DNA of 62,500 bases, taken from the NCBI GenBank assembly GCA_905221605.1, contig CAJNDS010002123.1:407501-470000 (forward strand), in the 5' to 3' direction. Positions within the stretch are counted from its first letter, which is position 1. Each line of letters begins with the position of its first letter. Both the position numbers and the translations under genes were made by a program. The notes below the pieces were generated by a model that saw nothing but the letters and a program-made list of their open reading frames with translations, had not been told where the DNA came from and did not search any database. Origin of the DNA: Symbiodinium natans (lineage: Eukaryota > Sar > Dinophyceae > Suessiales > Symbiodiniaceae). Below are positions 46,409 to 55,674 of the stretch, one piece after another.

Positions 46409-46499
46409 CTAAACCCCAAGCCCCGAACCCTGTAGACCCTAAGCCCACCAAACCCATCAACCCTAAAATCCCTCAAAACCCTCTAAGCCACATAAACCC

Positions 46500-46677
46500 T
46501 CCCTAGACCCCAAACCCTAAACCCCAAACCTTATCTGAAATTAAACCCCAACCCCGGAACCCAAACCCAAACCCCCAAACCCCAAACCCCAAACCCCAAA
46601 CCCCAAACCCCAAACCCCAAACCCCAAACCCCAAACCCTAAACCCTAAACCCTAAACCCTAAACCCTAAACCCTAAA
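46500..46677. repeat. CCCCAAA then CCCTAAA tract
   Basis: At least ten CCCCAAA units followed by six CCCTAAA units; ends at the exon 46679-46736 donor. Confidence 0.85.
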
Positions 46678-46678
46678 C

Positions 46679-46736
46679 CGCTGGCCTGGTACATCTTCAT
46701 GTCCACAGCCTCGTCCGCGTGTTCCTCGGAAGGAGC
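46679..46736 (-). CDS. Small exon, acidic
   Basis: Bounded by CCGCAG and AGCG/GTTTAG; reads APSEEHADEAVDMKMYQAS. Ends at a long CCCTAAA/CCCCAAA tract (46567-46677) that would be its intron. Confidence 0.5.
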
Positions 46737-46904
46737 CTGCGGTTCTGATCGTAAGGGATCTGGGCTAGGGTTTAAGGGGTGTAGGGGCGTATATGTATAT
46801 ATCCATATGTATGTATGTGTATATGTATATATATATATAGCTCACCCCCCCCCAATGGACCCACCGCGGATGGCAGCCGAGTCCTAGCCAGATCAAGGCA
46901 AAAA

Positions 46905-48020
46905 ACAACAAACAAAAACCAACAAACCAAAAAAATCCAAAAAACCAAAAAAATCCAAAAAACAAAAAAAACCAACAAAACCAAAAAAACCAAAAAAACC
47001 AAAAAAACCATCTTTTCCAAAACTATGGGGCTGGGGCCTCCAAAAGATGGTTTTTTTGGTTTTCTCGAGAAAAAGATGGTTTTTTTGGTTCGAAACCATC
47101 TTTTTCTCGAGAAAAAGATGGTTTTTGAGCAGCCGCTCTTCGAAAAACCATCTTTTTCTCGAGAAAAAGATGGTTTTACCAGGACAAGACCTCCAAAAAC
47201 CATCTTTTTCTCGAGAAAAAGATGGTTTTACCAGGGCAAGACCTCCAAAAACCATCTTTTTCTCGAGAAAAAGATGGTTTTACCAGGACAAGACCTCCAA
47301 AAACCATCTTTTCTCGAGAAAAAGATGGTTTTTCCAGGACAAGATCTCCAAAAACCATCTTTTTTCTCGAGAAAAAGATGGTTTTTCGAAGAGCGGCTGC
47401 TCAAAAACCATCTTTTTCTCGAGAAAAAGATGGTTTCGAACCAAAAAAACCATCTTTTTCTCGAGAAAACCAAAAAAAACATCTTTTGGAGGCCCCAGCC
47501 CCATAGTTTTGGAAAAGATGGTTTTTTTGGTTTTTTTGGTATTTTTGGTTTTTTTGGTTGTCTCGAGAAAAAGATGGTGTTTTGGTTCGAAACCATCTTT
47601 TTCTCGAGAAAAAGATGGTTTTGAGCAACACCCTTCGAAAAACCATCTTTTTCTCGAGAAAAGATGGTTTTACCAGGAGAAGACCTCCAAAAACCATCTT
47701 TTTCTCGAGAAAAAGATGGTTTTACCAGGACAAGACCTCCGGAACCATCTTTTTCTCGAGAAAAAGATGGTTTTTCCAGGACAAGATCTCCAAAAACCAT
47801 TTTTTCCTCGAGAAAAAGATGGTTTTTCGAAGAGCGGCTGCTCAAAAACCAATTTTTTCTCGAGAAAAAGATGGTTTCGAACCAAAAAAACCATCTTTTT
47901 CTCGAGAAAACCAAAAAAACCATCTTTTGGAGGCCTCAGCCCCATAGTTTTGGAAAAGATGTTTTTTTTTGTTTTTTTTGGTTTTTTTGGTTTTCTCGAG
48001 AAAAAGATGGTTAAGTTTTA
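46905..48020. repeat. Array of CTCGAG-centred hairpins
   Basis: Roughly 18 copies of the palindrome AAAGATGG-side/CTCGAG/side (CCATCTTTTTCTCGAG and its complement) with spacers such as ACCAGGACAAGACCTCC. Higher-order units of about 460 bp end at GGGGCTGGGGCCTCC and its inverse. ORFs up to 324 codons on both strands are artefacts. Confidence 0.85.
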
Positions 48021-48049
48021 GGGGTTTAAGCCTCGTGCACTACAGGGTT

Positions 48050-49420
48050 ATAAGGTTCTAATCCTATAGGTATTGCCTTAACCTTTAACCCTAAACCTCT
48101 AACTTTAAACCCTGCAGGGTTAACCCCGTGAGAAATTTAGAGATAGACCCCGAAAAGACCCTAAACCTTCTTACACGGTGTAATGGTTTAAAAACCGATA
48201 GGACATGTATACCTTCAGCGCCTGTAGGGTTCAAGCCTTTGAACGTGCTAGACCCCTATAGGGTGCTAAGGTTCTGACCCTAAAGGGTTTAGGGTTAAGG
48301 CTTAAATGCCCTCTAGGTTTAAATGCCTAAGTCTTAAACCCCAAACCTTTAAACCTTCATCCTATGGGGTTTGAAGGTCAAGGGTTTAGGCTTGATTGCC
48401 GAGGGCTTTAGGGTCCTGACCCTAGAGGGTTTAGGGTTAAGGAATAGATGCGTAAACCTTAAACCCTTAAGGTTTAAACTCTATGGGCTTAGGTTTTAAT
48501 GTCTAAATTTTAAACCCTAAGCCTTGAAACCTTCACACTACAGAGTTTAGAGGTGTTAAGGGTGACAAATTGATTACATACTTAGCTTTAAATGCCTGAA
48601 TCTTAAACCCCAATTCTTTAAACCTTAACCCTATAGGGTTTAAAGGTTAAGGGCTTAGTGTTAATCGCTGTCTTAGGTTAAAATGTCTGAATCTTAAACC
48701 CTAAAACTTTAAACCTTCACCCTACAGGGTTTAAAGGTTAAGGGTTTAGGTCGAATCGTCAGCTTAGATTTAAATGTCTAAGTAAAGAATCCTAAACCTT
48801 TAAATCTCATCCCTAAGAGTTTAAGGTTAAGGGTTCAATATGAACTGCCGGCATAGGTCTAAATACCTAAACCTTAAACTTAAACCCTAAACCTTTAAAT
48901 ATCTTAACCCTATAGGGTTTAAAGGTTAAAGGCTTAGCGTTAATTGCCGGAATAGGTTTAAATGCCTAAATCTTAAGCCCGAAACCTTTAAACCTTAGCC
49001 CAACAGGGTTTAAAGGTTAAGGGTTTAAAATTAGTTGCAGGCTTAATTAGGTTTAAATGCCTACATCTTATATCCTAAACCTTTAAAAATCTTAACCCTA
49101 CAGGGTTTAAAGGTTAAGAGGCTTGGCTACAGGTTTAAATGGCTAAATATTAAACCCTAAGCCTTTAAACTTTAACCCTACAGGGTTTAAAGGTTAACGG
49201 TTTAAAATTAGTTGCAGGCTTAGGTTTAAATGCCTACATCTTAAAGCCTAAACCTGTAAAAATCTTAACCCTATAGAATTTAAAGGTTAAGGGCTTAGCT
49301 TTAATTACCGGCATAGGTTCAAATGCCTAAATCTTAAACCCTTAACCTTTAAACCTTAACCCTACAGGGTTTAAGGTTCAGGGTTTTTTTTGCAGGCTTA
49401 GGTTTAAATGCCTAGATCTT
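48050..49420. repeat. TTTAAAGGTTAAGGGTTTAG degenerate tandem array
   Basis: About 100-bp units: AACCTTAACCCTACAGGG, TTTAAAGGTTAAGGG, TTAGGTTTAAATGCCTAAAT. Inverted within the unit. Part of element 2. Confidence 0.75.
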
Positions 49421-49619
49421 AAATTATAAACAAAAGCCAACAGAAAGAAAAACCCTCCGTGTGTGTGTGAGAGAGGGTGAATTAAGGAATAGTCAAAAAA
49501 TCCGGTCACCGCAAAATCACCAGACAGCAGAGGTTTTATCGGTATTTGCGGTACTTTTGCGAAGATCAAGGCCCGCGGTGGGTCCATTGGGCGGGGGGTG
49601 ACCATATATATATATATAC

Positions 49620-49652
<33 letters not shown>

Positions 49653-50029
49653 TGTATGTATGTACATATGTATGTATGTATGTGCGTACCCTTTTAATGG
49701 AGGTTTAGTTTTGTTTTTTGGGGGTGGTCAGGGTCGTTTAGGGTTGGATGAGGGGGGCGGCAGGGGGGGGGGGGGGGCGGGAGGGGGCAGGTGGGGCTGG
49801 GAGGGGGGGGGAGGAGGGGGTGAGTTCTGGAGTCCTGGCTGGTTGAGTATGTTGGGGTTGATGAACAGTCCACATTCCTATCATTAATCAGTGTCGTCAG
49901 AATTCTTGTTCCTATTCGTTTGCTTGGGTTTTACGGTTTGGGGCTTCAACGCGAGGCGTTTTTGGGCCGCAGACTAGTTCCTGAACACCAAACGCCGGAA
50001 CAGCAGCCCCAAGCCCGAAATCTGAGCGC

Positions 50030-50170
50030 TAAACCCTAAACCCTAAACCCTAAGCCCTAAGCCCTAAGCCCTAAGCCCTAAGCCCTAAGCCCTAAGCCCT
50101 AATCCCTAAGCCCTAAACCCTAAACCCTAAACCCTAAACCCTAAACCTAAACCCTAAACCCCTAAACCCC
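50030..50170. repeat. CCCTAAG/CCCTAAA tract
   Basis: A block of eight or more CCCTAAG units inside CCCTAAA. A second CCCTAAG block lies at 18093-18172. Confidence 0.85.
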
Positions 50171-50189
50171 TGAACCCCTGAACCCGAAA

Positions 50190-50352
50190 CCCTACCTGGC
50201 AATCCGAGCGGCCACTTTTTTGCAGCTTGCTGGGGGAAATCCAGATTTTCCCCACAAAAACGGCCGTATTTTGGACAGAGAGAAAAAGGTATTTCAGGGC
50301 ATGTGTAAAGCGGCTGCTTTTCAGGCTGGGAGTTGTTCACTCCGCAACCCAT
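50190..50352 (-). CDS. Possible N-terminal exon with acylation motif
   Basis: Reads MGCGVNNSQPEKQPLYTCPE. The MGC start resembles N-myristoylation/palmitoylation sites of membrane-associated proteins. The downstream part (FSLCPKYGRFCGENLDFPQQ) is less certain. Confidence 0.35.
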
Positions 50353-50408
50353 GCGTGCAATAGCTCTCTGGTTCCACTATTCCAACCAAGCTCGGTCCGC
50401 GGGTCTCC

Positions 50409-50646
50409 CTAAACCCTAAACCCTAAACCATTAAATTCGACCAGGCTTGCAGGATTGCACAGTTTAACATGGCGGCAACAATCCGAAAACAAAACTTCGG
50501 AGTCGTTTCCTCTTCTGCTCGAAGCAGTGGAGCTGCTGTGAGATAGTAGCTGGCATGAGACAACCGGTGAAATGCAAAACAGAACTATCCGCAGGAGGCT
50601 TAGAAGAGAGATCATCTGAGCATTCGTAAGTCCTCCCATCCATCAA
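50409..50646 (-). CDS. Coding-like region, frame unresolved
   Basis: Two overlapping minus frames look plausible. One starts MGGLTNAQMISLLSLLRIVL with a secretory-type hydrophobic core. The other reads YECSDDLSSKPPADSSVLHF and then a basic stretch before TAA. No domain recognised. Confidence 0.3.
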
Positions 50647-51273
50647 CTTTCACGGCATTTTTCAGTGTTCATGAGAAATGTTCTTTTGGCAGCGCCCGAA
50701 AGCGCCTGATTTCTTTTCTTAGCGGCTGGATTTTTGCGGCCTCTTCAAGCGGACACTATTTCTGGCACAAAAAGACCCTGAACCACAACCTGGTACAACA
50801 TGGACACAAGCACAACCAAACCTTCCGAAAAATTGTGGGGCTTGGGCAAGCGGTTTAGGGCTGGGGTGTGAGGCTTAGGGTTTCGGGCTGAGGGTTTCGG
50901 GTTCAGGCTCAGGGTTTGGGGAAAAGGAATTTGCGATGCCTTATGACGTAAACCCCAAACCCCAAACCCAAAAACGCAAAAACCTAAACCCCAAAACTTC
51001 AAAACCAAAACCTAAAACCCATAATAAAAAAAAAACACCCAAGACCCTAAACCCCCAATCGCTGAACCCTGAAACCTAAACCCCCAAAACCCCGAACACT
51101 AAACTCAGCCGTAAGCCCCAATATAGGGGCCTGAATTTTTGGAACAGGGTTCTGGGGGGGGGGGGGGGGGTGGTGTTATAGTATAGTTACAAAGGGACGC
51201 TAAGAGAATCTTACTAGCCCTAAACCCTAGACCCTAAACCCTAAACCCTAAACCCTAAACCCTAAACCCCTAC

Positions 51274-51342
51274 AGTATGCCTGTCGGCCTCTGCATCCCC
51301 CGGCTCGGTGGGCGCTAGTAGGTTGACGACCTGTCGGCGCAT
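51274..51342 (-). CDS. Small exon beginning with ATG
   Basis: Reads MRRQVVNLLAPTEPGDAEAD then RHT and ends at GTAGGG, followed by a CCCTAAA tract. Confidence 0.4.
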
Positions 51343-51884
51343 TCATTAGGCTTCAGGGTTAGTGGTGCAGGCGTTTAGGGTGTAGGGTTTCGGGGTTTAG
51401 GGTTTAGGGGTTTAGGGTTTAGGGTTTAGGGGTTTAGGGTTTAGGGTTTAGGGTTTAGGGGTTAAGGTTTGGAGGGCTTAGGGTTTAGGGTCAGTAGGCT
51501 ACATGTCAGTCTCACAGCTAAGCGCCGGGATATTCTACCCGGCTATACTACGAGTTGCTTACGAGCCCCCAACAAAAAAAAACATGTTCTTCCTTCCAAG
51601 GGTAATCTTGGGGTTTTCATCTTTCTTTGTTTGGGGGTTCTTAAGCAAATAATAGTATAGGTGTTGACAAAGCCTCGGGTCCCAACCCAAGCTCTCGGGG
51701 TTGTACCTGGGACCCCTAAGGTTGTACCCTTGGGTTTGGGGTTTAGGGTTTAGGGTTTAGGGTTTAGGGATCCTTGAGGCAGTATAAGGGCCACAGTAGG
51801 AATCGATCAAGGGGGCGTCTGAGGGATGCAACCTTAGGGGTGCGAGTCTGAACCCCTTGCAAAGCAGTCACCATTTAGGTGTCC

Positions 51885-51938
51885 TAAGCCTCTGAGGCCC
51901 GCGAGGCAGACACGATCCGACAAGCTGAGGTCCAACAT
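51885..51938 (-). CDS. Small coding-like island
   Basis: Reads MLDLSLSDRVCLAGLRGLGH. Short; weak support. Confidence 0.25.
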
Positions 51939-52537
51939 ACTTCCCCCCAATGACTCAAACGCAAGACTTGAAGACCCGAAACCCTGATCCCTAAACCCTA
52001 AACCCTAAACCCTAAACCCTAAACCCTAAACCCTAAACCCTAAACTCAAAGAGGTTGCTGGGAAATATAAGAACTCCTAAGTTCAGCCGTGGGCTACATG
52101 TCTCGCATCAAGCGGTGAGGGAAGCTGCCTGCACACAACAGAAGAAGCAACAAAACCGCCCAAAGAACAACGCAGCGATGCCACCTTTAATGGACCTGTC
52201 CCGGAGTGAGCCAGTCAAACACGAAATATCCTAAACCCTAAAACCTACGACCCTAAAACCCAAACGCCTACAAGCCTAAAGCCCTAAAACCTGACCATGC
52301 CCGAAAGGGTGCATGGAATTAGGATCCAGCCCCTCAAAGAAGCCCCCAAAACCTCGAACCCCAAAGGCCTTCGACCAAAACCAACCTGTCCAAAAGTAGA
52401 AAGGCCTCAAACAAAACCCACCCCCCCCCCCCCCCCCCCCACCCATTAAACTTAACCCTAAACCCTAATCTCAAACCCTAAAACCTGAAGCCTTAACCCT
52501 AAACCCAAACCCTAAACGCCAAACCAGACCTCCCCAC

Positions 52538-52605
52538 CTTGCCCAACAGCGCATCTGGGACGGCATTCGCTTCGGCGGTGACGCCGCGGAGGTAGCAGGA
52601 CACTC
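52538..52605 (-). CDS. Exon with canonical splice sites
   Basis: Between TTTCCAG and AAG/GTGGGG; reads VSCYLRGVTAEANAVPDALL then GK. Clean 68-nt exon, no domain recognised. Confidence 0.5.
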
Positions 52606-52864
52606 CTGGAAATACTTGCAATCTTATCGTCGTTTATCGGGTTCAGAGCGTTAGGGTAGCTACAAGGGCCTCTAGTTGGGGAGCCCTCATACCCTTACCA
52701 AGGGCTTGTGGCTGGGAGGGCGTAGGGCTTTAGGGCTTTAGACTTTAGGCTTTCGGAGTTTTTAGGGTTTATGGTTTAAAGGGTTTAGGGTTAGGGTTTA
52801 TGGTTTAGGGTTTAGGGTTGAGGGCTCGAGGGGTTCGAGGCAAGAGTCAGGGTCTCGACAGGAA

Positions 52865-52933
52865 CTAGTGCGAGGCTTCGATGATTGGGACAGGGCTGAT
52901 TTGTGGGAGGCTCCTAGGCACGCCACTCTGCAT
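52865..52933 (-). CDS. Small terminal exon
   Basis: Shortly after a GGGCAG acceptor reads MQSGVPRSLPQISPVPIIEA then SH and TAG. Confidence 0.35.
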   Translation of the reverse strand: MQSGVPRSLPQISPVPIIEASH

Positions 52934-53085
52934 CCTGCCCGAGCTCAGTTTGGGATTTAGGTTTTAAGGTTTAGGGTTTAGGGTTTCGGGTTTAAGGTTT
53001 AGGGTTTAGTGTTAGATGCACCCTGAAACGGGCCCAAGCTAGGCAGAACTTTTTGTGGGAACTCCAACAGCGGAACGTGTGGAAT

Positions 53086-53234
53086 CTAGTAGGTATAGCG
53101 ATAAATGCCCACGCGCGAGTCTGTACCCACCAGTGTTCTATCCACCCACCAATGATCGTCAGAGGTTCCCATTCTTGCGGTTCCCACTGAATACCGGCCG
53201 TCGACGATAACAGCCGCCGTCGACCCTCCACGAC
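53086..53234 (-). CDS. Terminal exon candidate (Trp/Tyr-rich C-terminus)
   Basis: An open frame reads GRGGSTAAVIVDGRYSVG then MGTSDDHWWVDRTLVGTDSR and ends RYTY before TAG. It follows the methyltransferase-like exons on the same strand. With an internal AAG acceptor before ATGGGAACC, the frame from exon 53350 continues. Whether it belongs to that gene is uncertain. Confidence 0.4.
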
Positions 53235-53349
53235 CTTCAACCCAAACCCTAAACCCCAAACGGGCCCCAGACCCTAAGCCCTAAGCCCTAAGCCCTAAAC
53301 CCTAAACCCTACACCAAAACCCTAAACCCTAAACCCTTAACCCTAAAAC

Positions 53350-54912
53350 CTTTCAGCATACGCCCGCGTGCCTTTGCGGCTTGCCAGCGCGGCAATCTCC
53401 AAGAGCCTGGGGCTCATCCCTACTTGGAGGTTCATGGGTACTCATAACCACCTAGGGTTTCGGGTTTTTAATAGGGTTTAGGTTTTAGGGTTCAGGGCGA
53501 TAACCACACTTATAAGTCTACTTATAACCTACTTAGGGGACTTAGGGGGCTTATAAGTACAGCTATAATTAGGGTTATAAGTACCCGGAACCTCCAGGTA
53601 CTGAGTCCAACACCTTACTGGGTTCCAGAGGAGAGGATGGAAAGGGTAGGGTTTAGGGTTTAGGGTTCAGGGTTTAGGGTTTACAGGGTTTACAGGGTTT
53701 GTAGGGTTTCTCGAGTCTATAGGGTCTATAGGGTCTATAGGGTCTATAGGGTTTATAGGGTTTATAGGGTTTATAGGGTTTATAGGGTTTATAGGGTTTA
53801 TAGGGTTTATAGGGTTTATAGGGTTTATAGGGTATAGGGTTTAGGGCTCTGCTCTATAGGGTTTGGGGTTTGGGCTTGAGGGTTTGGCCGCTGAGTCCTA
53901 GCTTAAGAACCGGACACCATCCTTCTTTGTCTACAGCTTGCCCACAAATCCCAGGTTGAACCCCATAAACCCTCATCCCTCCACACTTCGTGCTTGGGGA
54001 TAGAGTTAAGGAGGCAGAAGGCACAGTGCCTGGGATGGACCAAACCCCAAGCCCTCAACCCTCAACCCTAAACCCTACAGGCATCCTTAAGTAGATAGAC
54101 TATTTGAAAATCCGAAAATTCAAAAAAAAACCTTTCCAGAACGATAGATAGAATGTCAAAAACCCAAAACGACAGATGGAGTATTGGCCTAAAGGTTAGG
54201 GCGAAGAGCCGCCCTAGGGGTCGGGGTCAACTGTATTCTATCTATGGGTTTCCTCAGGAGTTGGAGGTGCTCTCTTCGGGGGAGAGCATCATAAAAGTCA
54301 CATATTATGACATCCTTAAGATTTTCATGATCCCGCAAATGTTCTATGTGTGGGTTCAAATATTCTATGTATGGGTTCCTCCAAATATTCTATCTGTGGG
54401 TTCCAGATTCTATCTATGGGTTCCTCGAACAACGTGGGAAAACGCCAACGTAGGAAACGCCAAAACCACCCCCCCCCCTCCCCACAAAAAAAATTATTTT
54501 AAGGATGACTATAAGCCCTAAGCCCTAAGACCTAAACCCTAAGCCCTAAACCCTAAACCCTAAGGCTCTGTTCAGGGAGGATCCATTCCATGCGTGCCGG
54601 CTGGCTGACCGCCACTGCCGCAGCCTGCGTCGAGCACCCGAAGCCTCCCAAATGCTCAAGCCATCAAAACGGGCCCGACTTCTCAGTTCTTTTGTGTTCA
54701 GGGTAAAGGGGGTGGGGTTTGGGGTTTAGGGTTTAGGGTTTAGGGTTGAGGGTTGAGGGTTGAGGGTTTAGGGTTTATAGGGTTTAGGGCCTTAGGGTTT
54801 CGGGTTTCGGGTGCAGGGATTCCGCGCCATCTTTGGCCTCCCACCTTGCGGGTCGAAGTCGTTCCATGGCTTTCTCAGCAGCCTCCAAGCCCGTGCCTGA
54901 GAGTTCGGGCAT
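53350..54912 (-). CDS. SAM-dependent methyltransferase-like gene (partial model)
   Basis: Exons 54912-54845, 54644-54594, 53617-53592 and 53419-53350. Exon 1 starts MPELSGTGLEAAEKAMERLR and ends at a canonical AAG/GTGGGA site in phase 2. That phase sets exon 2 to read RLRVLDAGCGSGGQPAGT, the glycine-rich motif I of class I methyltransferases. Exon 3 (KVLDSVPG) runs across a 172-nt introner into exon 4 (GMSPRLLEIAALASRKGT), matching motif II spacing (G.D.SP..LE.A). The exon 2-3 join uses a proposed GC donor and is inference. The gene may begin further upstream at 55199 and may end at the stop at 53086. The substrate is unknown. Confidence 0.55.
53420..53591 (-). mobile_element. Introner family A, 172 nt, carrying a telomere-like insertion
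   Basis: Same ends as the 40180 copy (GGAG/GTTCC... and CCAAGTAG/GG). It contains a 48-nt TTTAGGG-type segment at 53452-53499 flanked by ATAACCAC at 53444-53451 and 53500-53507. Without insert and one repeat copy it would be 116 nt. The frame of the methyltransferase-like gene is kept. Confidence 0.8.
53715..53840. repeat. TTTATAGGG tract
   Basis: About ten copies of the 9-mer TTTATAGGG preceded by TCTATAGGG copies, a homogenised variant of the telomere repeat. The inverse form CCCTATAAA occurs at 57290-57425. Confidence 0.9.
54340..54425. repeat. Short tandem repeat TATTCTAT(G/C)TATGGGTTC
   Basis: Four to five degenerate copies of TTCTATCTATGGGTTCC, inside the presumed methyltransferase-like gene intron. 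Confidence 0.6.
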
Positions 54913-55089
54913 TACAGTAGGTTGGGGTTTAGGGTTTAGGGTTTAGGGTTTAGGGTTTAAGTAGGGTTTAGGGTTCAGGGTTCAGGGTTTAGGGTTTAGG
55001 GTAAACCCTAAACCCGAAACCCTAAACCCTGAACCCCAAACCCCAAACCCCAAACCCTTGACCCTACATTTGCTCCAGGGTTTGGTGTA

Positions 55090-55199
55090 GGGCTTTTTCG
55101 CTCCACATGGCTTTGGGGCGGCCCTGTTGCAACGGTGGAGGTGTGACAGCTCAAATCTTCTCTGATCCTCTTGCGAAGGTCCAGAGACTCATAAGCCAT
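55090..55199 (-). CDS. Probable first exon upstream of the methyltransferase-like gene
   Basis: Begins ATG right after a TTTGCAG acceptor-like site and reads MAYESLDLRKRIREDLSCHT, then STVATGPPQSHVERK. Codon choice is GC-ending and protein-like. It lies about 180 bp upstream of the methyltransferase-like exon at 54912 on the same strand, so it may be that gene's true 5' exon. No domain recognised. The 3' boundary is approximate. Confidence 0.45.
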
Positions 55200-55674
55200 C
55201 TGCAAACCCGCCGGACAGCTGAGTTCTTGAGTGAACTTGTAAGAGCGACAACCCTACTCATTACACAGATTGAACTTGTTAAGCCGTACTACCTTCCCCT
55301 TGTATGACCCCCTTCCCTGGCATTATGAAAACCACTTGAACTGGAACGGAGCGATTTTGATTAGACCGCAGTGCAGGTTTAGGCCCGAAGTTTCTGCTCT
55401 GCAAAGCCATTTCCCCTAATTGCAAAAGCCCATCGGTGCGAGGGAGATTGCACCGTTTTCGGGCAAGAAGCCCTTCCAATACTGGGGGGGGGAACGGATT
55501 AATTGCGTTGGAGCAAGAAGCCCGCGGAGACACCCTGAAAATCCTGCAAGGCTTAGTCCTAAACTCTAAACCATTATGGAGACTTAGCTTAAATTCCCTA
55601 GCAGCAACCCTGTAACTCAGCCCGAAACGGCACACCCGCTTCCACTTTTCGTCACCTCTTTTGTATAGCCGCTC

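Larger units (their letters stand above)
46825..49617. mobile_element. Large inverted-repeat-bounded element 2 (about 2.8 kb)
   Basis: Left end 46825-46869: (TA)n, GCTCA, C-run, AATGGACCCACCGCGG. Right end 49573-49617 is its reverse complement, followed by TATG/TA repeats. Interior: XhoI-hairpin array (46905-48020) and a TTTAAAGGTTAAGGG array (48050-49420). No transposase seen. Ends are clearly related to element 1 (C-run, ATGGACC.ACC). Confidence 0.65.

Noticed and set aside
46815-48021. Long overlapping ORFs on both strands (up to 324 codons)
   Set aside because: Generated by the hairpin array; repetitive peptides such as KPSFSREKDGF in several frames, no start context or codon bias.
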